DNA of 64,000 nucleotides, taken from NCBI GenBank assembly GCA_030150405.1, contig JASLFU010000022.1:18006-82005 (forward strand), given 5' to 3'. The translations under genes were made by a program, and so were the position numbers. This stretch comes from Ignatzschineria sp. Lineage in GTDB: Bacteria > Pseudomonadota > Gammaproteobacteria > Cardiobacteriales > Wohlfahrtiimonadaceae. This document shows positions 1-8,553 of the stretch, piece by piece. The number at the start of each line of letters is the position of its first letter. Position 1 is the first letter of the stretch. The notes under the pieces were generated by a model that did not search any database, was not told the origin of the DNA, and saw only the letters and a program-made list of their open reading frames with translations.

Positions 1-1
1 T

Positions 2-3000
2 GTTGATGGAATTATCCGCATTAAGCCCCTCTTTGCTAAGCTCAAAGAGCTCGGGATGACGGCCATTGCGCTAACCGATTTAGGGAATGAGTTTGGCGCG
101 ATCAAGTTTTATCAAGAGGCACTCAAAACCGGAATAAAACCTCTCTTCGGGGCGGATGTTTTGGTAATGGATGAAGAAGAAAAGGTGGGCAAAGTCACCC
201 TATTAGCGCAAAATTATCAAGGCTACCTCAATCTTGCGGAGCTTTTAAGCCACGGTTACCGTGAAAAGCAGATTCGCGGCATACCGTATGCGACTCCAGA
301 ATGGCTCACTCAGTACCATGAGGGCTTGATTATTATTCTCTCTAAAGAGAGCCATTTTGGGCAAGCCCTGCTCAATCAAGGGGAGGAGTACGCTCAAGCC
401 TGTTTAGACACAATCTACGCCCCCTTTGTAAAGGATCGTCTCTATCTTGGCTTAAAGCGCATTGGGCAAGAGGGAGATGAAGCGTATATTCAGGCAGCGC
501 TCGAATTTGCAGAGAAGAAGAATCTTCCTTTAGTCGCTCATAATGAAGTGCGCTTTATGGAAGAGAGTGATTTTGAAGCTCACGAGGTGCGCACCTGTAT
601 TCAATCAGGGCATACTCTGCTCGATCGCAATCGCCCTAAAAATTACACAAAAGAGCAATATCTAAAGTCTCCCGAAACAATGGAACAGCTCTTTGCAGAT
701 ATCCCCGAAGCTATCGAAAATGCAAAAGAGATCGCTAAACGCTGTACCGTTAAACTCGATTTAGGAACGCCTCAGCTTCCTCATATTACGCCGCCAGAGG
801 GGATGACCATAGAGGAGTATTTCCGTGCTAAATCGGAGGCAGGATTAGCAGAAAGGATCGGAGAAAAATCGGCAGAGACGGCGGAATATTGGGAGAGGCT
901 CGATACCGAGATTAACGTCATTTTGCAGATGGGCTTCCCCGATTACTTCTTAATCGTTGCGGACTTTATTCAATGGTCTAAAGATAATGCGATCCCCGTC
1001 GGGCCCGGTCGAGGTTCTGGAGCAGGCTCTCTAGTGGCGTGGGCATTAAAAATTACCGATATCGATCCCCTGCCTTACGACCTTCTTTTTGAGCGTTTTT
1101 TAAATCCTGAGCGTGTCTCTATGCCTGACTTTGACGTCGACTTCTGTATGGAAGGACGAGATCGGGTGATTGAATACGTAGCCAATAAATATGGGCGAGA
1201 AGCTGTCTCCCAGATCGCTACCCACGGAACGATGGCGGCAAAAGCGGTGGTGCGAGATGTTGGGCGTGCGCTGGGTCATCCCTATGGATTTGTAGATCGC
1301 ATTGCTAAACTGATCCCTTTTGAGATCGGTATTACACTTGAAAAAGCGATGATGCAAGAGCCAGAATTACACGATCTTTATCACGAAGATGAAGAGGTGA
1401 AAATTCTGATCGATTTTGCCAAGCAGCTTGAAGGTTTAACGAAATCTGTAGGTCGTCATGCTGGGGGAGTTGTAATTGCCCCCACTAAATTAACCGATTT
1501 CTCCCCGCTCTATTGTGAGGAAGGATCTACAGCGCTGGTGACCCAATATGATAAAGATGATATTGAGGCTGCGGGGCTTGTAAAGTTCGACTTCTTAGGT
1601 TTGCGGACATTAACTATTATCGATTGGGCGCTTAAAAATGTAGAGAAGCGTCATGAAATTGAGATCGATCTTCATGAGCTTCCTCTAGATGATAAGCCCA
1701 CTTTCGATCTTCTTAAAGCTTGCCAAACCACTGCAGTTTTCCAGCTAGAATCCCGTGGGATGAAGGATCTTCTGCGCCGTATGCAACCAGATACCTTTGA
1801 GGATATTGTCGCTTTAGTCGCCCTCTTTAGACCAGGCCCCCTAGAATCTGGGATGGTTGAAGACTTTATTAATCGTAAGCATGGCCGAGAAGAGGTGGAG
1901 TATCCTTTCCCGGAGCTTGAGCCGGTATTGAGCCCGACTTATGGGGTTATTGTTTACCAAGAACAGGTTATGCAGATCTCCCAAATTATTGGTAATTACA
2001 CCCTTGGGGGAGCAGACCTTTTACGCCGAGCCATGGGCGCTAAATTGCCAGAAGTGATGGCTGAGCAACGTGAGCTTTTTATGGCGGGAGCTAAAGAGCT
2101 CGGTTTTGATGCCGATAAAGCGGGTCGACTCTTTGACCTTATGGAGAAGTTTGCCGGCTATGGTTTTAACAAATCTCACTCGGCAGCATATGCCCTTCTC
2201 TCTTATCAAACGGCTTATTTAAAGGAGCATTATCCGGCTGAATTTATGGCGGCGGTGCTCTCGGCTGATCTCGATCATACCGATAAGATCGTAATCTTTA
2301 TTGAAGAAGTTAAAGCGATGAATCTCCCTCTTCGTCGCCCTAATATTAATGAGTCTGATTACCAATTTACAGTGAGCCAAGAGGGAGAGATTATCTACGG
2401 ACTTGGAGCGCTTAAAGGTTATGGTAAAGCGGCCTCTTTGCAGCTTGTGGAAGAGCGAGAAAAAAATGGCCCTTATAAAGATCTATTCGATTTTTGTAAG
2501 CGTATCGATCTTTCTAAAACAACACGCCGTGCGATTGAGATCTTAATTCGTGCAGGTGCGATGGATTGTTTAGAGCCCTCTTTAGAGAGCGTTCCGCAAC
2601 GAGCGGCCTATCGAGCCTCTCTTTTAGCTACCTTGCCGGAGGCGGTACGTCTTGCTGATCAGCACCATAAAAATGAGTCCTCGGGGCAGAATGATCTTTT
2701 TGGGCTCTTCGCCGATGATCCTGCAGAAGAGGTCAGCTATCCTCTTACAGAAGCCACCCCCATGACCGATATGGAGCTTCTCCAGGCAGAAAAAGGGGCG
2801 CTAGGTTTTTATTTTACAGCACACCCTATCGATCAATATCAAAAAGAGGTGGATCAATTAACTACCCACTCCCTCTCTTCGATCATTGCGATGCCAGAGC
2901 CCCAATACCATCAGAGTAAAAATGGGGATGATTCGATCTGTATCGCAGGCTTTGTACTGGAAACCCGGGCGATCTACAGCAAAGCGGGAAACCGGATGAA

Positions 3001-3454
3001 TTTTGTCACCATTGATGATGGCAAAGCCCGAATGGAGCTTCGACTTTTTGATGAGGAGCTGGAAGCCTTCGGCCAACCTATAGAGACAGATACGATCCTC
3101 TTTCTTCGAGGTGGCTTAACTTGGGATAGCTTTAATAATGAGATGCGTATTCGCGTTACTGCCCTTCATACCTTAGAAGAGATGCGCCAGCGCCATGCGG
3201 AATATCTATTGATCCAAAATAGCACAAAAGTGACAGAATCTGATGTTGCCGAGCTCTTTCAGGACTTAGAAAAATATCGCCCCGAAGATGGTAAAGGGAT
3301 GACAATCGCCTTCCGTTACTGCACGGAGTTTGCCCATGCGGTCTTGCAGATTAGTCCCAATCTTCATGTGCGTCCGGCTGAAGAGCTTTTAACAGAGATT
3401 AAGCAGAAATATTATAACCGCTTTACTGCACGCATTGGCTATAGCCGTAAATAG
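2..3454 (+). CDS. dnaE: DNA polymerase III alpha subunit, 5' end outside window
   Basis: Replicative polymerase of the DNA polymerase III holoenzyme. The frame is already open at base 2 (reading VDGIIRIKPLF...), so roughly the first 20 residues lie upstream; the 1150 visible residues match the roughly 1160 of the E. coli protein. An N-terminal PHP domain is followed by the polymerase core with the catalytic PDFDVDF motif at bases 1124-1144 and the third acidic position in GLVKFDFLGLRTL near base 1590. Further on come the helix-hairpin-helix and tau-binding regions, and an OB fold (ICIAGFVLETR near base 2938). It is followed after 75 bases by sfsA. No exonuclease active site is expected here, since proofreading is done by DnaQ in this group. 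Confidence 0.97.
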   Translation, partial: VDGIIRIKPLFAKLKELGMTAIALTDLGNEFGAIKFYQEALKTGIKPLFGADVLVMDEEEKVGKVTLLAQNYQGYLNLAELLSHGYREKQIRGIPYATPEWLTQYHEGLIIILSKESHFGQALLNQGEEYAQACLDTIYAPFVKDRLYLGLKRIGQEGDEAYIQAALEFAEKKNLPLVAHNEVRFMEESDFEAHEVRTCIQSGHTLLDRNRPKNYTKEQYLKSPETMEQLFADIPEAIENAKEIAKRCTVKLDLGTPQLPHITPPEGMTIEEYFRAKSEAGLAERIGEKSAETAEYWERLDTEINVILQMGFPDYFLIVADFIQWSKDNAIPVGPGRGSGAGSLVAWALKITDIDPLPYDLLFERFLNPERVSMPDFDVDFCMEGRDRVIEYVANKYGREAVSQIATHGTMAAKAVVRDVGRALGHPYGFVDRIAKLIPFEIGITLEKAMMQEPELHDLYHEDEEVKILIDFAKQLEGLTKSVGRHAGGVVIAPTKLTDFSPLYCEEGSTALVTQYDKDDIEAAGLVKFDFLGLRTLTIIDWALKNVEKRHEIEIDLHELPLDDKPTFDLLKACQTTAVFQLESRGMKDLLRRMQPDTFEDIVALVALFRPGPLESGMVEDFINRKHGREEVEYPFPELEPVLSPTYGVIVYQEQVMQISQIIGNYTLGGADLLRRAMGAKLPEVMAEQRELFMAGAKELGFDADKAGRLFDLMEKFAGYGFNKSHSAAYALLSYQTAYLKEHYPAEFMAAVLSADLDHTDKIVIFIEEVKAMNLPLRRPNINESDYQFTVSQEGEIIYGLGALKGYGKAASLQLVEEREKNGPYKDLFDFCKRIDLSKTTRRAIEILIRAGAMDCLEPSLESVPQRAAYRASLLATLPEAVRLADQHHKNESSGQNDLFGLFADDPAEEVSYPLTEATPMTDMELLQAEKGALGFYFTAHPIDQYQKEVDQLTTHSLSSIIAMPEPQYHQSKNGDDSICIAGFVLETRAIYSKAGNRMNFVTIDDGKARMELRLFDEELEAFGQPIETDTILFLRGGLTWDSFNNEMRIRVTALHTLEEMRQRHAEYLLIQNSTKVTESDVAELFQDLEKYRPEDGKGMTIAFRYCTEFAHAVLQISPNLHVRPAEELLTEIKQKYYNRFTARIGYSRK

Positions 3455-3529
3455 ATCGGTAGAGTGTAATTCTCCATCAACTTTAAATTTAAATTAATAA
3501 GTGAATATAAGTGAAGAAGTGAGGCATTT

Positions 3530-4255
3530 ATGCAATTTAATCCCCCTTTAGTCGAAGCGAAACTGATTAAACGTTACAAACGTTTTCTCGCCGATATTGA
3601 GCTCTTAACAGGGGAAGATGCCGGTAAGGTGGTAACTATCCATTGTCCTAACACGGGATCCATGATGAATACCTTTACCCCCGGAGAATCGATCTGGTAT
3701 CTTCCCTCACAAGATAAGAATCGCAAAACTGCCGGCACATGGGTGATGGCTACAACGCCTCATAATCGCTTAGCGATGGTGAACACTCATTACGCAAATA
3801 CCTTAGTGGAAGAGGCGCTTAAAGCGGGGTTAATCGAGGAGGTGGGCCCCTTTAAAACCTTAAAGCGAGAGGTAAAGTATGGGAAGGAGAATTCACGGAT
3901 CGATTTCTATTTAGAGCGGGAAGATGGCTCCCCTATCTACATTGAAGTTAAAAGCGTAACTTTAGGATTTGAAGATTCTAAAACCGCAGCCTTTCCCGAT
4001 GCCGTTACGGCTCGGGGCGCGAAACATCTTCGGGAACTGATGACATTAGCGGAAAAGGGAATTGAGACCTTTCTCTTTTACTGTGTAAATTTAAGTGATG
4101 TGGATTCCGTACGCCCCGCTAAAGAGATCGATCCCAAATATGCCGAAACTCTTAAAGAGGCCAAAGCAGCAGGTGTAAAGGTGATTGCTTATGGAAGTGA
4201 AATGACTCAAGATGCAATCACACTTACGAGAGAAATTAAAGTACTCGATCTTTAA
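3530..4255 (+). CDS. sfsA: SfsA family DNA/RNA nuclease-like protein (sugar fermentation stimulation)
   Basis: 241 residues, close to the 234 of E. coli SfsA. The N-terminus (FNPPLVEAKLIKRYKRFLAD) and the block HCPNTGSMM are family hallmarks. The C-terminal half carries the restriction-endonuclease-like core: SRIDFYLE, then IEVKSVTLG, then AVTARGAKHLRELM. The D and the E-x-K in these blocks fit a PD-(D/E)xK nuclease site. The original role proposed for E. coli was stimulation of maltose genes, and the physiological job remains poorly defined. The ATG has GTGAGG five bases upstream. A short CCCC-ATTT-GGGG hairpin with TGTTTT follows at about 4279-4296. Confidence 0.93.
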   Translation: MQFNPPLVEAKLIKRYKRFLADIELLTGEDAGKVVTIHCPNTGSMMNTFTPGESIWYLPSQDKNRKTAGTWVMATTPHNRLAMVNTHYANTLVEEALKAGLIEEVGPFKTLKREVKYGKENSRIDFYLEREDGSPIYIEVKSVTLGFEDSKTAAFPDAVTARGAKHLRELMTLAEKGIETFLFYCVNLSDVDSVRPAKEIDPKYAETLKEAKAAGVKVIAYGSEMTQDAITLTREIKVLDL

Positions 4256-4323
4256 AAGTCTATTTAAAAAGCTCCCTGCCCCATTTGGGGTGTTTTATAT
4301 TTCTCAGGTAAACAGCTCCATAA

Positions 4324-4364
4324 AAAAAGCCGAAGCGAGATAGAAAGATCTGCTTCGGCTTTTT
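4324..4364. terminator. Bidirectional intrinsic terminator between sfsA and apt
   Basis: A 13-base perfect stem (AAAAAGCCGAAGC / GCTTCGGCTTTTT) closes a 15-base loop. It carries A-runs on one side and T-runs on the other, so it can end transcription from both convergent genes. Confidence 0.9.
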
Positions 4365-4404
4365 AGATATGTTGACTATAAACCTCTTTTAAAGGGGAGA
4401 GGAT

Positions 4405-4923
4405 TTACTCATCATACTCCACTAATTTTTGAACATTATATCCATCGAGAATACCGGGCTTATGGAGATATTTAAGATCTGCTAAAAAGCTAATGCCCTT
4501 CACCTTTGCCCCTTCAAGCTCAATCATCTTGATAATAGCTTCAATGGTGCCCCCAGTTGCGAGTACATCATCGATCACCACCACATTATCTCCCGGGCGA
4601 ACATCCCCTTTGTGCATCTCCTGAAAGCCAGAACCATATTCTAAAGAGTACTCAATTTTATGGCACTCCCGCGGTAATTTCCCAGGCTTACGAACAAGAA
4701 CAAGGCGCGTATTTGTATTAAACGCAACAGGCGCGGCAAAGAGAAATCCCCGAGCTTCGGGGGCAACAATCACATCTGCGCCGGTCTCTTCTACAAATTG
4801 ACTCATCTTTTCAACCGCATAGCGAAACGCTTTAGCATTATTGATAAGTGGCGTAATATCTTTAAAATCCACCCCCTCTTTCGGGAAGTGCCAAACGCTG
4901 CCAATATACTCTTTAAGATCCAT
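4405..4923 (-). CDS. apt: Adenine phosphoribosyltransferase
   Basis: Purine salvage: adenine plus PRPP gives AMP and pyrophosphate, in the cytoplasm. The PRPP-binding loop VVVIDDVLATGGT and the hood motif EARGFLFAAPVA with RKPGKLPRE are clear. I place the start at the ATG at 4923 (MDLKEYIG) rather than the TTG four codons upstream, because GGA lies seven bases before the ATG and because known Apt proteins begin MDLKxY. That gives 172 residues. The N-terminus (MDLKEY...FPKEGVDFKDIT) and C-terminus (VQKLVEYDE) look more like Firmicute Apt than E. coli Apt. This is an impression from memory, not an alignment. Confidence 0.95.
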   Translation of the reverse strand: MDLKEYIGSVWHFPKEGVDFKDITPLINNAKAFRYAVEKMSQFVEETGADVIVAPEARGFLFAAPVAFNTNTRLVLVRKPGKLPRECHKIEYSLEYGSGFQEMHKGDVRPGDNVVVIDDVLATGGTIEAIIKMIELEGAKVKGISFLADLKYLHKPGILDGYNVQKLVEYDE

Positions 4924-5213
4924 TTTTATATCCAAATTGAATAGCTTAAAAAATAAGCCTTTTCGTTTATCTAAATCGAGCGCCTTAGTCCCTTTTAAAG
5001 CTATTTTAAGGCTTCTAAAACGCCCTCAAACCAACCTCATATTATACCATTTTCGATTAAGTAACGGGGTAATTTTAGAAAATAGTAGGCGCTCTTTTAC
5101 TCCCGATATTCTTTTAAAGCATGATACAATTTTGACCTCTAGCTATGAGCTCTATCTCTCTAAAATGGGCTAGAGAGTCGACTCCTCTTCTTCATTACAG
5201 GATGCCATCTGTT

Positions 5214-6107
5214 ATGCGTTATACCTTCCTAAGTTTTGGTGAGCTTCTTTGGGATCTCTTCCCCGATGGAAAGGTTTTAGGCGGTGCACCCGCCAATTTA
5301 GCCTATTTTCTTCACGGGCTTGGGGAGAGTGCAATACTCTATAGCCAAGTGGGCGATGATCTTTTAGGTGAAGAGGCCTCTCAAAATATTCAAGCCCTCC
5401 AGCTCCCTGCTATTTTGCCCAAAAGTCCCTATCCTACCGGGCAAGTAAAGATCTCCTTTAATGAACACAATGAGCCTCATTACCAATTTAATAAGGAAAA
5501 TGCTTGGGACTATTTAACTTTTCGGGAGTTTAAAGGTCTGCAGGAGTTAAAATATATCGCTTTTGGCTCTCTTGCGCTGCGCTCTTTAAAATCGAGAGAA
5601 GCGTTACAATCTCTGCTAAATGCAGCACCCCATGCAGGGCGTTTTTTAGATCTTAATCTCCGGGCGCCCCACTATAGCGAGGAGACTTTAAGATTCCTTT
5701 TAACGGAGGCGGAGATTTTAAAAATTAATGAGGAAGAGCTCACGATCTTAAAAGAACTTTTCCATATTTCACAGCTCTCTCTGCGTGATGCTCTCTTTAA
5801 TCTTTTAGGGCAACTAGATCTTGCACTTATTCTTCTCACGCTTGGAGCAAAGGGGAGTATTGTGATGAGTAGAAGTGATTATTCTGCCCGCTCTGCTTCA
5901 CAATTACCGGGAGCTTTTGTCGATAGTGTCGGCGCCGGCGATGCTTTTTCGGCGGCCTTTTTAGCAGCTCTGCAACAAGGAGCCGAGCTTACTATTGCCC
6001 ATCAATTAGCCAGTGACTTTTCGGCTTTTATCTGCACTCAAAAAGGTGCTTTTGTTCCAATTCCCGCCCATTTTCAAGAGCGTTTAAAGAGCTCCTCCCC
6101 TTGGTAG
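5214..6107 (+). CDS. PfkB-family carbohydrate kinase (fructokinase-like)
   Basis: A 297-residue sugar kinase of the ribokinase/PfkB fold. The N-terminal substrate motif is GGAPANLAYFLHGLG. The C-terminal signature DSVGAGDAFSAAF holds the catalytic Asp and anion hole, and VGDDLLG follows the lid region. GELLWDLFPDGK at the N-terminus is typical of bacterial fructokinases, so fructose is the best guess, but the sugar cannot be fixed from sequence alone. The start is taken at the ATG at 5214; AGGA lies 11 bases before it, while upstream in-frame starts lack a ribosome site. Its 3' end overlaps the convergent gene at 6074-6466 by 34 bases. Confidence 0.85.
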   Translation: MRYTFLSFGELLWDLFPDGKVLGGAPANLAYFLHGLGESAILYSQVGDDLLGEEASQNIQALQLPAILPKSPYPTGQVKISFNEHNEPHYQFNKENAWDYLTFREFKGLQELKYIAFGSLALRSLKSREALQSLLNAAPHAGRFLDLNLRAPHYSEETLRFLLTEAEILKINEEELTILKELFHISQLSLRDALFNLLGQLDLALILLTLGAKGSIVMSRSDYSARSASQLPGAFVDSVGAGDAFSAAFLAALQQGAELTIAHQLASDFSAFICTQKGAFVPIPAHFQERLKSSSPW

Positions 6108-6466
6108 GATAAATGAAAAACTTGATAACGCTCTTTTAAGCTGGCTATAAGAGGTACTCTCTTTTCCATCTCACCGCTAAGCAGCGAAGAGATAAAGAGA
6201 TAAGTTAAATCCTCCTCAAACCAGATAAGGGCTTTCTCGTTTTCCTTAAGGTCCCCTGCTCTCTGCAAAATGGAGTCTATAGAGCGTTCAATCGCCGCTT
6301 TATAGGGGGCTAACATGACTTGAGAAATTTGTTTAAAAAGTGCCGCCTGCTGATAAAGCGTAATTGTCTCAGGACTCTCTCTCCAACATTTATAGGCCTG
6401 AAACTTCTCTTCTTTAAAGAGTCTATCGAGCGGCATTTGATAGAAATGGCGAATTAAATCTTTCAT
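6074..6466 (-). CDS. Hypothetical protein, helical, 130 residues
   Basis: I do not recognise this protein. It is predicted largely alpha-helical, rich in Lys, Glu and aromatic residues, with no signal peptide or convincing membrane span. Its last 34 bases overlap the end of the convergent kinase gene. The ATG has only a weak ribosome site. A terminator lies just upstream (6497-6526), so it needs its own promoter in the short gap. Codon use resembles its neighbours, which supports it as a real gene. Confidence 0.6.
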   Translation of the reverse strand: MKDLIRHFYQMPLDRLFKEEKFQAYKCWRESPETITLYQQAALFKQISQVMLAPYKAAIERSIDSILQRAGDLKENEKALIWFEEDLTYLFISSLLSGEMEKRVPLIASLKERYQVFHLSYQGEELFKRS

Positions 6467-6496
6467 AGCGGCAGTTTACCCTTTTTAAAAGCAGAA

Positions 6497-6526
6497 AAAA
6501 GCTCGAAGAAATCCCTTCGAGCTTTT
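6497..6526. terminator. Bidirectional-looking intrinsic terminator
   Basis: AAAAGCTCGAA / TTCGAGCTTTT form an 11-base perfect stem around an 8-base loop. It lies downstream of the small minus-strand gene at 6575-6754 and would end the permease transcript. Confidence 0.85.
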
Positions 6527-6574
6527 ACGATATTTTATCTTCTCTTCTAGATAGCGAGGAAGATCAAGGTACGC

Positions 6575-6754
6575 TTAAATAAGCTCAAAATATTCAGGCC
6601 AGCGATATTCTCGGATCGGCATTGGTCGATGATTATCAAAATAGAGGACAAGTGCCGGTTTAATTCCATTCCAATCCTCTACAATCTCATGGCGCACAAG
6701 ATGCCCCTCTTTAATAAGATTTTTCGCTTTTGCGTGATAATTAAAATAAGCCAT
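6575..6754 (-). CDS. Small conserved protein, 59 residues
   Basis: A small soluble protein beginning MAYFNYHAKAKNLIKEG and containing YFDNHRPMPIREYRW. From memory it resembles a short family in gammaproteobacteria and Firmicutes that is sometimes given the doubtful label thermostable hemolysin delta-VPH; function unknown. Two ATG codons are adjacent. AGGAG sits too close to the first and at five bases from the second, so the second is chosen. It follows the nucleobase permease by 56 bases on the same strand and precedes a terminator, so the two are probably co-transcribed. Confidence 0.75.
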   Translation of the reverse strand: MAYFNYHAKAKNLIKEGHLVRHEIVEDWNGIKPALVLYFDNHRPMPIREYRWPEYFELI

Positions 6755-6810
6755 CATCGCTCCTTTTGATCTAACCGTTCTATAAAAGATTTACACAATT
6801 TATTAGGCGA

Positions 6811-8154
6811 TTACTTCTCAAAAACTTCATCAACCACAATGGTTCTTCCCGGGAGAAGTAGATTTAAGATTAATGCCGTCAATGAGCCTACGGTAATCCC
6901 CGATTTAAAGATCATCTGCATAAATTCAGGCAATGCATTTAAAACTTCTGGGCGCATTGTCACCATTAATCCTAAACTTAGAGAGACCGCCACAATAAGG
7001 CCATTGCGTTTACTCTGCTCTACTTGCCCAAGCATCTGTACTCCAGCGGAGATAATCATCGCAAACATCATCAATCCTGCGCCCCCTAAAACAGGAAGTG
7101 GGATAGAGACGATCAATGCACCAAAGAGAGGAAAGAGCCCTGCTACAACCAGTAAAATCCCCGTCATCGCAACAACGAAGCGGCTAGCAACACCGGTGAG
7201 CGAGATCACGCCAATATTTTGCGCAAAGGTAGAAAAAGGGGTGGTGTTCATAATGGCAGCTAAGGCTGAGCCTAATCCTTCACAGAGAATACCCCGTTTC
7301 ATATGTTCGCCGGTAACTGGCGTTTTAGTTGCCACACCTAAACCTAGGAAGTTTCCGCTCGATTCCACAATAGTCACTAAGTAAGCAATACTCATGCCGA
7401 TAATGCCCGAAATGGGGAAAGCTAGACCATATTGAAGGGGTTTAGGCATCGAGAAGATATCGGCGTTTTGAATGGGTTCAAAATTAATTAAACCGAGCTC
7501 ATAGCCTAACCCTTTTTCTAAAATAATGGCTACGAAATAGCCCGTAATCATTCCAATAACAATCGCTGCAGAAGCAAAAATGCCCCGGCCCCATTGTACA
7601 AGAATGATCACCACCGCAAGAACAAAGAGCGCCATCATTAAATTACCAGCGCTGGCGTACCCTGCTGAGCCCACCTGCCCACCTGCAAACCAATCGATTC
7701 CCACTGGAAGTAGACTTAATCCAATCATAGAGACTACCGTCCCGGTTACCACTGGGGGGAAAAGTTTACGAATTTGGGGCATAAAAAAGCTCCCGATTAT
7801 CATCACCAGTGAGGCGACTAATGAGGAGCCTAAAATTCCTGCGATGCCGTAATCGGTCTTTCCAATGGCAATCGCTGCGGCGACAAAGGTAAAACTTGTA
7901 CCCATTACGGTGGGAAGTCGAATCCCTATGGGACCAAGTCCTCGGGATTGGATAAAAGTTACAACCCCCGAAACTAAGAGTGCGGCACTGACTAAAGCAC
8001 TCATCTCTGAAGGATCAAGGCCTAGGGCACTTCCGATCACTAAGGGGACGGCAATAATTCCGCCAAGCGCTGCTAAAAGGTGTTGCATTCCAAGAAGAAG
8101 AGTCATTCCCAGGGGCGGGCGATCTTCGAGGTTATATAAAAGTTTATCTTCCAT
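6811..8154 (-). CDS. NCS2-family xanthine/uric acid permease
   Basis: 447 residues, with about 12-14 membrane spans, of the nucleobase-ascorbate transporter (NCS2) family. LAALGGIIAVPLVIG is the TM1 signature. LPTVMGTSFTFVAAA and NTTPFSTFAQNIGVISLTG match the substrate-site regions of the XanQ/PbuX/UacT branch, not the UraA branch, so a purine (xanthine or urate) coupled to protons is the likely substrate. The ATG is preceded by AAAGAGATCAG. A small conserved gene follows on the same strand. No purine riboswitch is visible upstream. The exact purine cannot be called. Confidence 0.88.
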   Translation of the reverse strand: MEDKLLYNLEDRPPLGMTLLLGMQHLLAALGGIIAVPLVIGSALGLDPSEMSALVSAALLVSGVVTFIQSRGLGPIGIRLPTVMGTSFTFVAAAIAIGKTDYGIAGILGSSLVASLVMIIGSFFMPQIRKLFPPVVTGTVVSMIGLSLLPVGIDWFAGGQVGSAGYASAGNLMMALFVLAVVIILVQWGRGIFASAAIVIGMITGYFVAIILEKGLGYELGLINFEPIQNADIFSMPKPLQYGLAFPISGIIGMSIAYLVTIVESSGNFLGLGVATKTPVTGEHMKRGILCEGLGSALAAIMNTTPFSTFAQNIGVISLTGVASRFVVAMTGILLVVAGLFPLFGALIVSIPLPVLGGAGLMMFAMIISAGVQMLGQVEQSKRNGLIVAVSLSLGLMVTMRPEVLNALPEFMQMIFKSGITVGSLTALILNLLLPGRTIVVDEVFEK

Positions 8155-8553
8155 CTGATCTCTTTATCTCTACAAATAGTGTTAAACACAATCACAGTCT
8201 AATATCACCAACAGAGGATGTCGGCAAAGGTCGCAACTTTCGCAAAAGCGCCGAGGAAGTGTTAAAGAAGTAACGCCGCAAACCTTAGCATTTTCGCTAA
8301 AAATTACTTGCGCGTATTGTACAAGAATTTTCTTCTGCTCGCTGAATTTGTTGTAAATTGTCGAATTTTTCACCCATCTTGAAAAAAATCCCCCTTTCCA
8401 TTGGTCTTCGACCTAAATTTTATGTAGACTCTTAGCCCTTTAAAATATTGTAGCCGACATATACTCGGCTTTTTTTTATGGTTTCATCCATTTTTAAATT
8501 CGCTTTTATCGGCATTTATTGTGATTTAAGCATCTATTTATAAGGAGAAAGAG
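8155..8553. other. 399-base divergent intergenic region
   Basis: This region separates the minus-strand permease from the plus-strand DUF3100 pair and must hold promoters for both. No recognised riboswitch is seen. The only clear element is the plus-strand terminator hairpin at 8452-8477, described separately. The Cys-rich frame at 8182-8373 begins with GTG, lacks a ribosome site and is not called. Confidence 0.7.
8452..8477 (+). terminator. Leader terminator ahead of the DUF3100 gene
   Basis: AGCCGA-CATATAC-TCGGCT followed by eight consecutive T (8470-8477). It points along the plus strand but no plus-strand gene lies upstream, so it would end a short leader transcript about 76 bases before the start at 8554. 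A second TCGGC at 8509-8513 could pair with the same left arm, giving a possible antiterminated alternative. Attenuation is inferred. Confidence 0.65.

Noticed and set aside
4841..5173. 110-codon plus-strand frame across the apt start
   Set aside because: Low-complexity translation, overlaps apt on the opposite strand, and no ribosome site; shadow frame.
7580..8158. Pair of long plus-strand frames opposite the permease gene
   Set aside because: Antisense shadows of a GC-richer membrane gene, Pro/Thr/Lys-rich with no family resemblance.
8182..8373. 63-codon minus-strand frame rich in Cys near its end, upstream of the purine permease
   Set aside because: It starts with GTG, has no ribosome site, matches nothing I know and lies in a region that must hold divergent promoters.
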